A stretch of 37,776 bases of DNA from Pseudomonadota bacterium (GTDB taxonomy: Bacteria > Pseudomonadota > Alphaproteobacteria > Rhodospirillales > Magnetospirillaceae), in the NCBI GenBank assembly GCA_021818185.1, contig JAKAFA010000002.1:1-37776 (forward strand), written 5' to 3'. Shown one piece after another: positions 11,234 to 20,026 of the stretch. Every line of letters begins with the position of its first letter. The first letter of the stretch is position 1. A program made the position numbers and the translations under genes. Under the pieces are notes generated by a model, which worked only from the letters and a program-made list of their open reading frames with translations, was not told where the DNA came from and ran no database searches.

Positions 11234-11868
11234 GCGGGCCCTCCGCATCGACGGGGCGGCACAACCCCAGGCCGACGAACCGGCCGGCGCCCAGGATCAT
11301 CGGGCCATCCACCCGCTCGGAAAAGCGGATCACCGCATGCGTGAGCGTCCGGCTGGCGAGCGAGGTCGGCAGCCGCCAGCGCATCCAGTCGGGTGACCGG
11401 CCGGCCGGCTCTGCCGAGACCGCGCCTTCCACGGCGGAATGCTTGTCGGGAACCACGACTTGCGGGTCCGGCAGGCCGATGTTGCGGCAGGCGGCGGCGA
11501 TCTGCGCGGCGATTTCCGTCTGCCGTGCCGGCCCGTCCTGCTTCAGATGGCGATCCAGCACGATGGGGGTGACGGAGGCGAAGGTGGACGAGGTTGCGGT
11601 GTACAGGGCCGGATCGAGGGAAACCTTGGCCGGCTCCAGGGTGGGGGACAGGGTCAGCCCGAAGCGGTGGAGGCGCAACACCCGGCGTCCGGTTCCGCCG
11701 TCCATCGGAGCGATGGCGCGCAGGGCGGCACGGAAGCCGGGATCATCCATCAGCCCATCGGCGGACGGCGCCAGGGCAAAGCCCAGAATCCGGCCATCGG
11801 CATGGGGGAAGCCGGCGAAGGCCAGCGGCACGATGGCAAGGTGAGGCGCCCGCGTCGGGCGGCCATCT
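11223..11868 (-). pseudogene. csb2: csb2 (type I-G Cas5/Cas6-like), 5' end missing
   Basis: The reading frame carries the C-terminal part of a Csb2/GSU0054-type protein. It begins near DGRPTRAPHLAIVPLAFAG, continues through HADGRILGFALA, and ends with the Gly-rich RAMP-type loop GAGRFVGLGLCRP. Csb2 fuses Cas5 and Cas6 roles (crRNA processing and Cascade assembly) and is normally about twice this long. The track ORF starts at a GTG (11831), but recognisable homology continues upstream in frame to about 11868. Beyond that the DNA becomes the repeat-protein fragment read on the other strand. There is no sensible start codon or ribosome site at the break. I therefore call it truncated by recombination. 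It is coupled to cas3 by an 11-nt overlap. Confidence 0.75.
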
Positions 11869-12510
11869 GACCACCACCGGCAGCAGCGACACGGTGACGA
11901 TGAGCAGCGGCACGGTGACGCTGGGCAACGCCAGCACGGTGACGGTCGCGGGCACCGGCGACAGCATCATCGGCGGCAGCGGTGACGTGCTGACGCTGAG
12001 CGGCAGCAGCGACACCGCCACCCTCAGCAATGGTGCCGTCGGGCTTGCCAACGGCAGTCAGGTGACGGTGACGGCCAACAGCCTCACAGTCAGCGCGTCT
12101 GGCCTAGTGGTGAACGGAAGCAACGACGGCCTGCAGCTTTCAAGCGGGACGGTCAGCCTTGCCGGCAGCCTGTCCGAGGCGGTAACCGGCAATTCCGACG
12201 TGATTTCCGGCGGTACCGGCGACGTGCTGAGCTTGAGCGGCAGTGGTGATACGGTGACCTTCAGCTCCGGCACGGTGACGCTAGCCAATGCCAGCGTCGC
12301 CGTGGTGAGCGGCATTGGCGACGTGATCAGCGGTGGGGCGGGCGACAGCCTCAGCTTGAGCGGCAGCACTGCGACGGTCACCTTGAGCAGCGGCACGATC
12401 AGCCTGATTGCAGCCGGTGTGACAACGACGCTCGCCGGCAACGGCGACAGCATTTCCGCGCTGGGCAGTGACACGGCGACGGTGAGCGGGTCGTCGGATG
12501 TGATCACCGT
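11866..12510 (+). pseudogene. Fragment of a 41-residue tandem-repeat surface or secreted protein
   Basis: In the frame of the 11594-12622 track ORF, about 215 residues form imperfect repeats of ~41 residues. An example is LSLSGSGDTVTFSSGTVT followed by LANASV, GIGDVISGGAGDS, then LSLSGS again. Repeats rich in Gly, Ser, Asp, Thr and Val with alternating strand patterns are typical of very large adhesins or type I secretion substrates. Both ends are abrupt: upstream it runs directly into csb2 DNA, and downstream (12504-12525) it switches frame into an FkbM-type methyltransferase. There is no start, ribosome site or stop of its own. It is therefore an internal piece of a larger gene. The DNA-level repeat unit is ~123 bp, which would favour recombination or mis-assembly. 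Confidence 0.7.
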
Positions 12511-12518
12511 CAGCGGCA

Positions 12519-14405
12519 GTGGCGGCCAACCGCCTAGCGGATGTGATCGAGGTCGTCGGTGCGGCGGCCGGGGAGGCTGCCGGACGGGGCGACCTCAAGC
12601 CCCAGAGCACCATGGGCCATAGCGTCACCCGCAGCGACGATGGGGCAATCCCCATGGTCACGGTCGACGGCCTGCTGGCTGACCGGCCGGCCCTAAGGGG
12701 GCAGCGGGTCATCGTCAAGATCGATGTCGAAGGCAACGAGACCGAGGTCATCCGGGGCATGGCAGATCTGCTGGGCTCCGGCTGGGTCGCTGCCGTCATC
12801 TGGGAGCGCGGCCGCGAGTACGACCATCCCGAAGGCCAGGAGCGGCTGCGTCTCCTGCGCGCCTACTTCGCTTCCCTGGGGTTCACCGCGTGGTATTTCG
12901 AGTCCGAGGACGCGGCGGGCCCGCTGCTCCCGTTCACGGACACCGGCCGGATTTGCAATGTCTTCGAGCTTGCCCCCGGCATCTCTCCGCATGCCAGTTA
13001 CGGCCTGCCCCGGCCGCAACCCATGGCCCAGCCGGCCAGCCCGATATTGGATGCCGTCTTCGAGGCGCGGCGCGGGTTCCAGCTCGGCATCCAGGCGCAG
13101 TCGGCCGGCAAGGTCGAGGACGCACTGGCGTATTTCGCGCAGGCCGCCGCTGCCGATGCCACGCTCAGCGATCTCTACAACAGCCTCGGCGTGATGCTGT
13201 TCGGGCTTGGCCGCCATGCCGCCGCCACCGCCTGCTGTCACCGAGCCGCCGCGATGGCGCCGGGAGACTTCACCGTGTGGTGCAATCTCGGCAACGTGCT
13301 GCGGCAGCAGGGCAAGTTCGAGCGATCCGAGGAGTGCCATGCGCGGGCGCTCGCCCTGGCACCCGATCATCCCAGCGTGGTCTACAATTTCGGCCTGCTG
13401 AAACGGGATCAGGGAAAGCCGGAAGAAGCCCTGACCGCCTTCGAACGGGCGCTGGTGCTGAAACCGGATCACAGCGCCTGCCGGTGGGACCATGCGCTCG
13501 CCCTGTTGCAGAAGGGGGATTACGGGCAAGGGTTTCCCGCCTACGAAGCGCGCTGGGCCTTGACCCGTGGTACGCCCCGCAAGGTGTCGCTGCCGCGCTG
13601 GGACGGCACCTCGCTGGAGGGCCGCTCGATATTCCTGCAGGACGAACAGGGCTTCGGCGACATCCTGCAGTTTGCCCGCTTTATTCCCGAGGTGAGGCGC
13701 CGCGGTGCAACCAGGGTGGTGCTGGAGTGCCGCCCCGAACTGATGCGCCTGATGGCGATGGCCCCTGGGATCGATACCGTGGTGCCGCGTGACGGCTCCG
13801 CGCCAAACTGCGACGTCTACGCACCGCTGCTCAGTCTTCCGGGGCTTCTCGGCACCACTCGGGAGACCCTTCCGGCCGACGTGCCCTATCTGGTCGCCCC
13901 CGCTCCGGCCCACGCGTTGCCGGATGATGGCCGCCTCAAGCTAGGCCTGGTTTGGGCCGGCAAGGCGACGCCTACCGATCGCTCCTGTCCCCTGGAGCTG
14001 CTGCTGCCACGGCTGGGCGACCCCCGGTATGCCGTATTCAGCCTGCAGACCGGCCCGCGCGCCGACGACTTGAAGGCGCTTGGCGGGGATGCCTTCATCA
14101 CCGATCTCGGCCCCCTGCTGGAGGATTTCGCCGAGACGGCTGCCATCCTCGCTCAGCTGGACCTGCTGATCACCGTCGATACCGCTGCCGCCCACCTTGC
14201 CGGTGCGCTGGGCGTACCGACCTACCTCCTGTTGCACCATGTTTCCGACTGGCGCTGGCCGGGTTTCGGGAAATCCTCTCCCTGGTATCCGAGCATGACG
14301 CTGTTCCGACAGCATCGGCCCAAATGCTGGGATGGCGCCCTCGATGATTTGGCCGCCGCCTTGGGCGGCTTTATGCCCCGAGACGAGCTTCGCCGCGCAT
14401 TCTGA
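12519..14405 (+). CDS. 5'-truncated FkbM methyltransferase - TPR - glycosyltransferase-like protein
   Basis: The ORF encodes up to 628 residues in three parts. Residues ~1-150 match the C-terminal half of an FkbM-family methyltransferase (VIVKIDVEGNETEVIRGM). The SAM-binding GxNxG-type motif that should precede it is absent. Residues ~180-340 form about four TPRs (YNSLGVMLFGLGRH, WCNLGNVLRQQGKF, VYNFGLLKRDQGKP). Residues ~350-620 resemble glycosyltransferase-9/O-GlcNAc-transferase-like domains found behind TPRs (FLQDEQGFGDILQFARF, LITVDTAAAHLAGALG). The GTG start has no ribosome site, and upstream DNA is repeat-protein sequence in a different frame. The gene has therefore lost its 5' end and may be silent. 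The parent probably modified cell-surface glycan or flagellin, which is inference. Confidence 0.75.
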   Translation: MAANRLADVIEVVGAAAGEAAGRGDLKPQSTMGHSVTRSDDGAIPMVTVDGLLADRPALRGQRVIVKIDVEGNETEVIRGMADLLGSGWVAAVIWERGREYDHPEGQERLRLLRAYFASLGFTAWYFESEDAAGPLLPFTDTGRICNVFELAPGISPHASYGLPRPQPMAQPASPILDAVFEARRGFQLGIQAQSAGKVEDALAYFAQAAAADATLSDLYNSLGVMLFGLGRHAAATACCHRAAAMAPGDFTVWCNLGNVLRQQGKFERSEECHARALALAPDHPSVVYNFGLLKRDQGKPEEALTAFERALVLKPDHSACRWDHALALLQKGDYGQGFPAYEARWALTRGTPRKVSLPRWDGTSLEGRSIFLQDEQGFGDILQFARFIPEVRRRGATRVVLECRPELMRLMAMAPGIDTVVPRDGSAPNCDVYAPLLSLPGLLGTTRETLPADVPYLVAPAPAHALPDDGRLKLGLVWAGKATPTDRSCPLELLLPRLGDPRYAVFSLQTGPRADDLKALGGDAFITDLGPLLEDFAETAAILAQLDLLITVDTAAAHLAGALGVPTYLLLHHVSDWRWPGFGKSSPWYPSMTLFRQHRPKCWDGALDDLAAALGGFMPRDELRRAF

Positions 14406-14620
14406 ACGTCTGGGGATCAGCGAACGGCTGGGACGCCGCCCCACTTGGGTGCCTGCCGGAAAAGACTGGATTTCCCCTCCGAAGAGAGCGTTGCTGGTGG
14501 GTGACGGCGTGCCGGACTTCCTCCTGGCCTGCCGCCCGCCCCGACCGGGAGACCGGCGGGGCTCCCGGTGGTGGCAGCGCCGCGGCGGTTCGCGGCGCCA
14601 CGAAACGGGAGGCCCTCACC

Positions 14621-15211
14621 ATGTCGCACGGAAAAATCACGGAAGCCATCGCGCCGGCCACCGAGCATACCCCATGTCCTCCCGGGGCGGTGGAGCCGCC
14701 CGAGGGATCGGGCGGTGCCATCGCCGTTATCCCGCCGACCATTGCGATCAAGAGCCGGCGGAAGCCCCGGACCAAGGCCGTCACATCGGAGGGCGCGGTT
14801 GATGGCGTGGCGGCGTCGGAACCATCCGCCGCCCAGAAGATCGACGAACCGAAGCCGCTTCCCAGCGGCGAGGAGATCGCCGCCGCCTGCCGGACCCTGC
14901 TGCTCGACTATCTTGCCGGTGCTGCCGGCCTGTCCCCCGGGGAGGCCGAGGCTGCCGCCGACCGTGCCGTCCGGGCGCTGGCGCCGCCTCCATCTGCCGC
15001 CGGCCGTGACGATACCAAGCTGGCCCGCCTGATCGTCTTGCTGCGCCGCCGGGAAGGCGCGACGCTCGCCGAGATGGTCGAGGCCACCGGCTGGCAGACC
15101 CATTCGGTGCGCGGGTGCTTGAGCGGCACCCTCAAGAAGAAGATGGACCTCGCGGTGGCCAGCGAGATGGCCGAGGGCCGCCGCATCTACCGCCTGCCGG
15201 CGGAGGGCTGA
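14621..15211 (+). CDS. DUF3489 domain protein of a recombinase module
   Basis: A 196-residue protein. The N-terminal ~110 residues are Ala/Pro/Lys-rich and probably disordered. The C-terminal part, KLARLIVLLRRREGATLAEM, followed by WQTHSVRGCLSGTLKKK and EGRRIYRLP, is a DUF3489 domain. Its predicted winged-helix look suggests DNA binding. I chose the ATG with GGGAGG 8 nt upstream rather than the longer track ORF. It is the first gene of a three-gene set with the DUF2924 protein (3 nt downstream) and a serine recombinase. That set recurs together in alphaproteobacterial genomic islands. A role as accessory or directionality factor for the recombinase is inference only. Confidence 0.8.
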   Translation: MSHGKITEAIAPATEHTPCPPGAVEPPEGSGGAIAVIPPTIAIKSRRKPRTKAVTSEGAVDGVAASEPSAAQKIDEPKPLPSGEEIAAACRTLLLDYLAGAAGLSPGEAEAAADRAVRALAPPPSAAGRDDTKLARLIVLLRRREGATLAEMVEATGWQTHSVRGCLSGTLKKKMDLAVASEMAEGRRIYRLPAEG

Positions 15212-15214
15212 GCC

Positions 15215-15685
15215 ATGCGCCGCGGCCAGGTCGATCGGACGGCACTCGCCGCCGAGCTGGCAGGCCTCCCCCATCTCGCTGATGCAGACCTCCGGAGCCG
15301 CTGGAGGGATCTGTTCGGCCACCCGCCGCCCCGGCTCGGCAGGGGTCTGCTGGCGGCTGCGGTTGCCTACCGCCTGCAGGAGAAGGCCCTGGGTGGGCTC
15401 AAGCCGTCGGTGCGCCGGATGTTGGCCCAAGCGGCCGGACATGCCGCTGCCGGCCGACCGGTGGCACCGCCGCCGCCCATCGCCAAGGCCGGCACCTGTC
15501 TGATCCGGCAATGGCATGGTGAGGTGCACGAGGTGGCGGTGTTGGACGACGGCGCGCTGTATCGGGGTGAGCGCTACCGCTCACTGTCGCAGGTGGCGCG
15601 CGCCATCACCGGGGTGCGTTGGTCGGGACCGCGCTTTTTCGGCCTCCAGGGCAAGGAGGCTGCCGATGCCGCCGACCAAGCCTAA
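15215..15685 (+). CDS. DUF2924 domain protein of a recombinase module
   Basis: A 156-residue basic protein. The first half (LRSRWRDLFGHPPPRLGRGLLAAAVAYRLQ) is the DUF2924 signature region. The second half (GTCLIRQWHGEVHEVAVLDDG and YRSLSQVARAITGVRWSGPRFFGL) resembles the small DNA-binding modules that accompany recombinases. It starts 3 nt after the DUF3489 stop, and its last 20 nt overlap the recombinase start, so all three genes are probably co-translated. The biochemical function of the family is not established. Association with recombination is inferred from conserved neighbourhood. Confidence 0.85.
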   Translation: MRRGQVDRTALAAELAGLPHLADADLRSRWRDLFGHPPPRLGRGLLAAAVAYRLQEKALGGLKPSVRRMLAQAAGHAAAGRPVAPPPPIAKAGTCLIRQWHGEVHEVAVLDDGALYRGERYRSLSQVARAITGVRWSGPRFFGLQGKEAADAADQA

Positions 15686-17342
15686 CCCCAAACGGTGCGC
15701 CGTCTACACCCGCAAGTCTTCCGAGGAAGGACTGGAGCAGGACTTCAACTCGCTCCATGCCCAGCGCGAATCCTGCGAAGCCTTCATCAGGAGCCAGAAG
15801 GCGGAGGGCTGGCGGCTGGTGGAGGCCGCCTACGACGACGGCGGCTTCTCGGGCGGGACCATGGACCGCCCCGCCCTGCAGCGCCTCCTGGCCGACATCA
15901 AGGCCCGGCGCATCGACGTGGTGGTGGTCTACAAGATCGACCGCCTGACCCGCGCTTTGGCCGACTTTGCCAAGATGGTCGAGGTGTTCGACGCCCATTC
16001 CGTCTCCTTCGTGGCGGTGACCCAGCAGTTCAACACCACCACCTCGATGGGCCGGCTCACCCTCAACATCCTGCTGTCCTTCGCCCAGTTCGAGCGCGAG
16101 GTCACCGCCGAGCGCATTCGCGACAAGATCGCCGCCTCGAAGAGGAAGGGAATGTGGATGGGGGGCGTGGTGCCCTTGGGCTACGACGTCGAGGACCGCC
16201 GGCTGGTGGTCAATACGGCCGAGGCCGCGACGGTGCGCACCATCTTCCGCCGCTACCTCGACCTCGGCTGCGTGCGGCGGCTGGCCGAGAATCTGGAGCG
16301 GGATGGTATCCGCTCCAAGCGGCACACCGGCAAGCGATGTGGCGGCACCGTCCTCGGCCGCGGCGCGCTCTACACCCTGCTCGCCAATCCCCTCTATGTC
16401 GGCGAGGTGCGCTACTGCAAGGCCACCTATCCCGGCCTGCACGAGGCGATCATCGAGCGGGAGCAATGGGACGAGGTGCAGCGGATGCTGGCCGGCAACG
16501 GCGTCACCCGCGCCATGCGCCCTACCAGGGTCGCCCCCAGCCCGTTGGCCGGCAAGCTCTACGATGGCAACGGTGAGCGCCTGACCCCCAGCCACACGGT
16601 CAAGGCTGCGCGGCGCTACCGCTACTACGTATCCCATCCGCTCATCACCGGCACCGTCGATCAGGCTCCCGAGCGATGGCGGTTGCCGGCGCAGGAGGTG
16701 GAAAACGCCGTCGGCGAAGCCTTGTCCGGCATCCTCGCCGACCGCGCGGGCCTGGCCACAGCGATGCGCGCCGCCGGCTTGGCGCTGGAGAAGCTATCGG
16801 CGGTGTTCGCCGCGGCCGCCGCTTGGCGCAAGAGGGTGGAAGCCGGCACCGAAGCCCCTGCGGCGGTGGCGGCCATCGTCGAGCGGGTCGAGGTGCGGGA
16901 CGATGGGCTGCTGCTGACGGTGTCGCTGGCGGCGCTCTTGCAGCCGGAGGCGATCGTCACCGATGTCGAGGCGCTCACCATCACCCGCGCCATCCCCATG
17001 CAGCTGAAGCGGCGCGGCTGCGAGATGCGTCTCGTGGTCGATGGCGCCGGCCCATTGCCCAAGGTCGATCCCGCCCTGATCAAGGCCCTCGCCCGAGCGA
17101 GGGCGTGGTTTGACGAACTGGCCAGCGGCGCGATGCCGTCGCTGGCCGCCATCGCCCGGCGCGAGGGCATCACCGACCGCTACATCGGCCAGCTCCTGCC
17201 GCTGGCTTTCCTCGCCCCCGACCTTGTCGCGGCGATCGTCGCCGGCACCCAGCCGGTCGGCCTCACCGCCGAAACCCTCATCCGGCACATCGACCTGCCG
17301 GCCGATTGGGGCGAGCAGCGCCGCGCCCTCGGGTTCGGCTGA
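15666..17342 (+). CDS. Large serine recombinase (resolvase/invertase family)
   Basis: A 558-residue site-specific recombinase. The N-terminal resolvase domain has CAVYTRKSSEEGLEQDFNSL, which contains the catalytic Ser region, followed by VVVYKIDRLTRALADF and an ERIRDKIAASKRKG linker. A Recombinase domain follows (MGGVVPLGYDVEDR, TLLANPLYVGEVRY), then a variable C-terminus with a likely second DNA-binding part. The Cys-rich zinc ribbon common in large serine integrases is not obvious. I chose ATG 15666, which has AAGGAGG 6 nt upstream; the track ORF's first 50 residues are a shadow of the DUF2924 gene. The gene ends ~250 nt from tRNA-Ser. It probably mobilised this island, but I cannot identify att sites. 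Confidence 0.92.
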   Translation: MPPTKPNPKRCAVYTRKSSEEGLEQDFNSLHAQRESCEAFIRSQKAEGWRLVEAAYDDGGFSGGTMDRPALQRLLADIKARRIDVVVVYKIDRLTRALADFAKMVEVFDAHSVSFVAVTQQFNTTTSMGRLTLNILLSFAQFEREVTAERIRDKIAASKRKGMWMGGVVPLGYDVEDRRLVVNTAEAATVRTIFRRYLDLGCVRRLAENLERDGIRSKRHTGKRCGGTVLGRGALYTLLANPLYVGEVRYCKATYPGLHEAIIEREQWDEVQRMLAGNGVTRAMRPTRVAPSPLAGKLYDGNGERLTPSHTVKAARRYRYYVSHPLITGTVDQAPERWRLPAQEVENAVGEALSGILADRAGLATAMRAAGLALEKLSAVFAAAAAWRKRVEAGTEAPAAVAAIVERVEVRDDGLLLTVSLAALLQPEAIVTDVEALTITRAIPMQLKRRGCEMRLVVDGAGPLPKVDPALIKALARARAWFDELASGAMPSLAAIARREGITDRYIGQLLPLAFLAPDLVAAIVAGTQPVGLTAETLIRHIDLPADWGEQRRALGFG

Positions 17343-17590
17343 TTTCCCATCTTTCGGCGGGCCTCTTTCCGCCACTCCGCACGGGGGCAAGCGCGTCGTG
17401 TTGCCAGCGTGCGCGTTCGGGTATTCGGTCGACCCGAAGCGGCAAAGTGGCAAACGGAGAAAACGGGAGCGGGCAGCGCCGATGGGGGAGGGATCGCGCC
17501 GGTCTCCCCTTCGGGTGAGCCCGCAGACATGGCCGGACGGCCGCCCTTGCGGCCGCTTACACAGATGATCTGCGCGCTACCGCAAAAGAA

Positions 17591-17683
17591 TGGCGGAGGG
17601 GGAGGGATTCGAACCCTCGGTAGGGGTTTACCCCCTACGACGGTTTAGCAAACCGTTGGTTTAAGCCACTCACCCACCCCTCC
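17591..17683 (-). tRNA. tRNA-Ser (anticodon GCU)
   Basis: The minus strand folds as a class II tRNA. The acceptor arms are GGAGGGG and CCCCTCC with an encoded CCA. The D-arm begins GGTGAGTGGC. The anticodon stem-loop ACGGT-TTGCTAA-ACCGT has anticodon GCT. A long variable arm (TAGGGGG with CCCCCTA) and T-arm GAGGG-TTCGAAT-CCCTC complete it. It decodes AGC/AGU. Lying beside a recombinase gene, it may mark an island boundary, although I found no duplicate of its 3' end in the window. Confidence 0.95.
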
Positions 17684-17727
17684 GCGGAGCGGCGCACGGG
17701 CGCGGTGCCCAAGGCTGGAGGCCGTTT

Positions 17728-19287
17728 CTAGCGGAACGCGGGCGGTCCGTCAATCGTGCTTGCAGATTTCCTCGCCTGGTCGAGGAATGGTGCGCCGCGG
17801 CAAGAGCGGCCGGCGCTGGCGATCCGCCACAGCGCCGCCATGTCGAGGTGGCTTTCCAGGTGGTCGGCCAGACGGTCCAGGATGGCATCCACCAGCGGCT
17901 CGTAGGTTACGCCGCCCGTCGCCGCACCGGGGCGCAGGGCGTCCAGCAGGGCATGCCGCCACGGATCGGAGGCGAACAGGCCATGCAGGTAGCACCCCAT
18001 CACCCGGCCGTCGGCAGCCACCGCCCCGTCAGGCCGTCCGTCCAGGACCAGCATCGGCCGGGCGGCGTCGGGGCCGTCGGTACGGCCCATATGCATTTCA
18101 TAGCCGGCCACCGGCCGGCCGGCGGAATCGGTGCCGGCGACCCGGCGCAGCACCTTGTCGCCTCCCATCACCGTCGCCACGTCCAGCAGCCCCAACCCGG
18201 GGGCCTGGGCCCCGGCCGGGCCCTCGACCCCCAGAGGGTCGGCCACGCTGCGGCCCAGCATCTGATAGCCGGCGCAGATTCCGATCACCCGGCCGCCGCG
18301 GCGCAGGTGGGCGCGCAGATCGATATCCCAGCCCTCGTCGCGCAAAACCGCCAGGTCGGCGATGGTGGCCTTCGACCCGGGCAAAATCACCAGATCGCAA
18401 TCGCCGGGCAACGGCCGGCCGCGCGGCACCATGGTCAGCCGCACCGCCGGTTCGGCGGCCAAGGGGTCGAAATCGTCAAAATTGGCGATGCGCGACAGCA
18501 TCGGTACGGCAACGTGGAGGCGCCCCGCCTCCGTCCCGCCGCCGCCCAGCGAGGCCGAATCCTCGGCGGGCAGGCGGGCGGCCTCGGCGAACCATGGCAC
18601 GATGCCGAGGCAGGGCAGGCCGGTGCGCTCGGCGATGATCGCCAGGGCGGGGTGGAACAGCGCCGGGTCGCCGCGGAAACGGTTGATGACATAGCCCTTC
18701 AGGCGGGCTCGTTCGGCGGGCGGCAGCAATTCCCAGGTGCCGACGATGCTGGCGATCACCCCGCCGCGGTCGATGTCGCCGACCAGGACCACCGGCAGGT
18801 CGGCGGCCTCGGCGAATCCCATATTGGCGATGTCGGCGGCGCGCAGGTTGATCTCGGCGGCGCTGCCCGCCCCTTCGACCACCATCAGATCGGCGGCGGC
18901 GGCCAGCCGGCGGAAGCTGTCCAGCACCCGGGGCAGCAGGCTGGGCTTCAGCGCATGGTAGTCGCGCGCTCCGGCCTGGGCCACCACCCGGCCCTGCACC
19001 ACCACCTGGGCGCCGGTGTCGCTCTGCGGTTTCAGCAGAACGGGATTCATGTCGGCCACCGGTGCCACGCCGCAGGCGCGGGCCTGCAATGCCTGGGCGC
19101 GACCGATCTCGCCGCCGTCGATCGTCACCGCGGCGTTATTGCTCATATTCTGCGGCTTGAACGGCCGGACGGCCAGGCCGCTTCGGGCGAACAGCCGGCA
19201 CAGGCCGGCCGCCAGCAGGGATTTGCCGACATCCGAGCCGGTGCCTTGCAGCATCACCGCCGCGGCGGGGCGCGGATCAGCGGGCAA
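17728..19287 (-). CDS. cobQ: Cobyric acid synthase (glutamine-hydrolysing)
   Basis: A 519-residue enzyme that amidates four side chains of adenosylcobyrinic acid a,c-diamide to give cobyric acid in the cobalamin pathway. An N-terminal dethiobiotin-synthetase-like ATPase domain ([13 protein letters not shown]-loop; FKPQNMSNN) is followed by the CobB/CobQ-type class I glutamine amidotransferase domain. Its catalytic Cys is in [14 protein letters not shown], and the likely His is in MGCYLHGLF. Length is normal for the family. The start appears to be TTG overlapping the SYLF stop by 11 nt, with GAGGG upstream. The family usually has only a few residues before MLQGTGS, which supports it over the GTG/ATG just inside. 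It is the last gene of the hsp20-DUF1150-cobO-SYLF-cobQ run. Confidence 0.95.
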   Translation of the reverse strand: MPADPRPAAAVMLQGTGSDVGKSLLAAGLCRLFARSGLAVRPFKPQNMSNNAAVTIDGGEIGRAQALQARACGVAPVADMNPVLLKPQSDTGAQVVVQGRVVAQAGARDYHALKPSLLPRVLDSFRRLAAAADLMVVEGAGSAAEINLRAADIANMGFAEAADLPVVLVGDIDRGGVIASIVGTWELLPPAERARLKGYVINRFRGDPALFHPALAIIAERTGLPCLGIVPWFAEAARLPAEDSASLGGGGTEAGRLHVAVPMLSRIANFDDFDPLAAEPAVRLTMVPRGRPLPGDCDLVILPGSKATIADLAVLRDEGWDIDLRAHLRRGGRVIGICAGYQMLGRSVADPLGVEGPAGAQAPGLGLLDVATVMGGDKVLRRVAGTDSAGRPVAGYEMHMGRTDGPDAARPMLVLDGRPDGAVAADGRVMGCYLHGLFASDPWRHALLDALRPGAATGGVTYEPLVDAILDRLADHLESHLDMAALWRIASAGRSCRGAPFLDQARKSASTIDGPPAFR

Positions 19288-19954
19288 GGACGTCCCTCAA
19301 CCGGTCGGCCTGGGGATTGTCCACCCGCATGCGCAGCAGGATGTCCTCGGGCGAGGGATTGCCGCCGTAATAGGCGGCGTTCCAGGAGTCGCGCGGCAGG
19401 ATGGCCGAGCCCTCCAGGCTGACTCCTCCATAAAGGCCGACGGGATCGTCGAAGGCGTAGATGTCGGCTCCGACATTGGTCGTGGTCGAGGCCGAGGCGC
19501 CGGCGCCCACCGCCACAAGGGCTATCCCAGCATCGGCTCCCAGCTTCATGCGGTTGCTCATGATGGCCTCAAGGCCGCCTTCGCTCATGATGACATACAT
19601 GGCCTCGGCATCCTGCACGCCGAACTGCAGGCCGAAACTGCCCGACGCCACCGAATAGAAGGCGGGGCCGCTCCAGCGTCCGTGCCGGTCGCGGGTCAGC
19701 AGGATGCCGGTCCCATATTCGGCGCCAACCAGCAACCCGCCCTTGACCAGATTGGGAACGATCAGCACCGCCCGCGCCCGCACCAGCTTTTCCCCGACCA
19801 GCTTTTCCAGATTGGGATCGGTGCGCAACCGCTCGACCGTCGTCACCGCCTTGGCCACCAGCAGGGTCTGGTCGGTCACCGCCTGGGCCCGCGCCGGCCC
19901 GCCGCCCGCCAGCAGGATCAGGACGGCGGTCAGAGAAAGCAGGCGAGCGAGCAT
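19277..19954 (-). CDS. SYLF-domain (Ysc84/DUF500) lipid-binding-type exported protein
   Basis: A 225-residue protein with a Sec signal peptide ([25 protein letters not shown]). The mature part is a SYLF domain: [19 protein letters not shown], then [18 protein letters not shown], and a Gly/Ala/Ser-rich run before a [18 protein letters not shown] motif. SYLF proteins bind phosphoinositides in eukaryotes; bacterial members are periplasmic or outer-membrane associated with unclear roles. I start at the internal ATG because it opens the signal peptide and has GGAG upstream. The longer track start would add a GC-rich leader. Its stop overlaps the cobQ start, and cobO lies 72 nt upstream. There is no obvious functional link to cobalamin. 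Confidence 0.88.
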   Translation of the reverse strand: MLARLLSLTAVLILLAGGGPARAQAVTDQTLLVAKAVTTVERLRTDPNLEKLVGEKLVRARAVLIVPNLVKGGLLVGAEYGTGILLTRDRHGRWSGPAFYSVASGSFGLQFGVQDAEAMYVIMSEGGLEAIMSNRMKLGADAGIALVAVGAGASASTTTNVGADIYAFDDPVGLYGGVSLEGSAILPRDSWNAAYYGGNPSPEDILLRMRVDNPQADRLRDVLAR

Positions 19955-20026
19955 CGACGGTCTCCACGGAAACGCCAGGCCGGCCCCGGTCGGCGCCGGC
20001 CCCGGCGCAAGGATGGCGGCCACCGG

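Noticed and set aside
8633-11344. 903-residue plus-strand ORF opposite cas3
   Set aside because: Gly/His/Arg-rich low-complexity translation with no domains; it is the antisense shadow of cas3 in GC-rich DNA.
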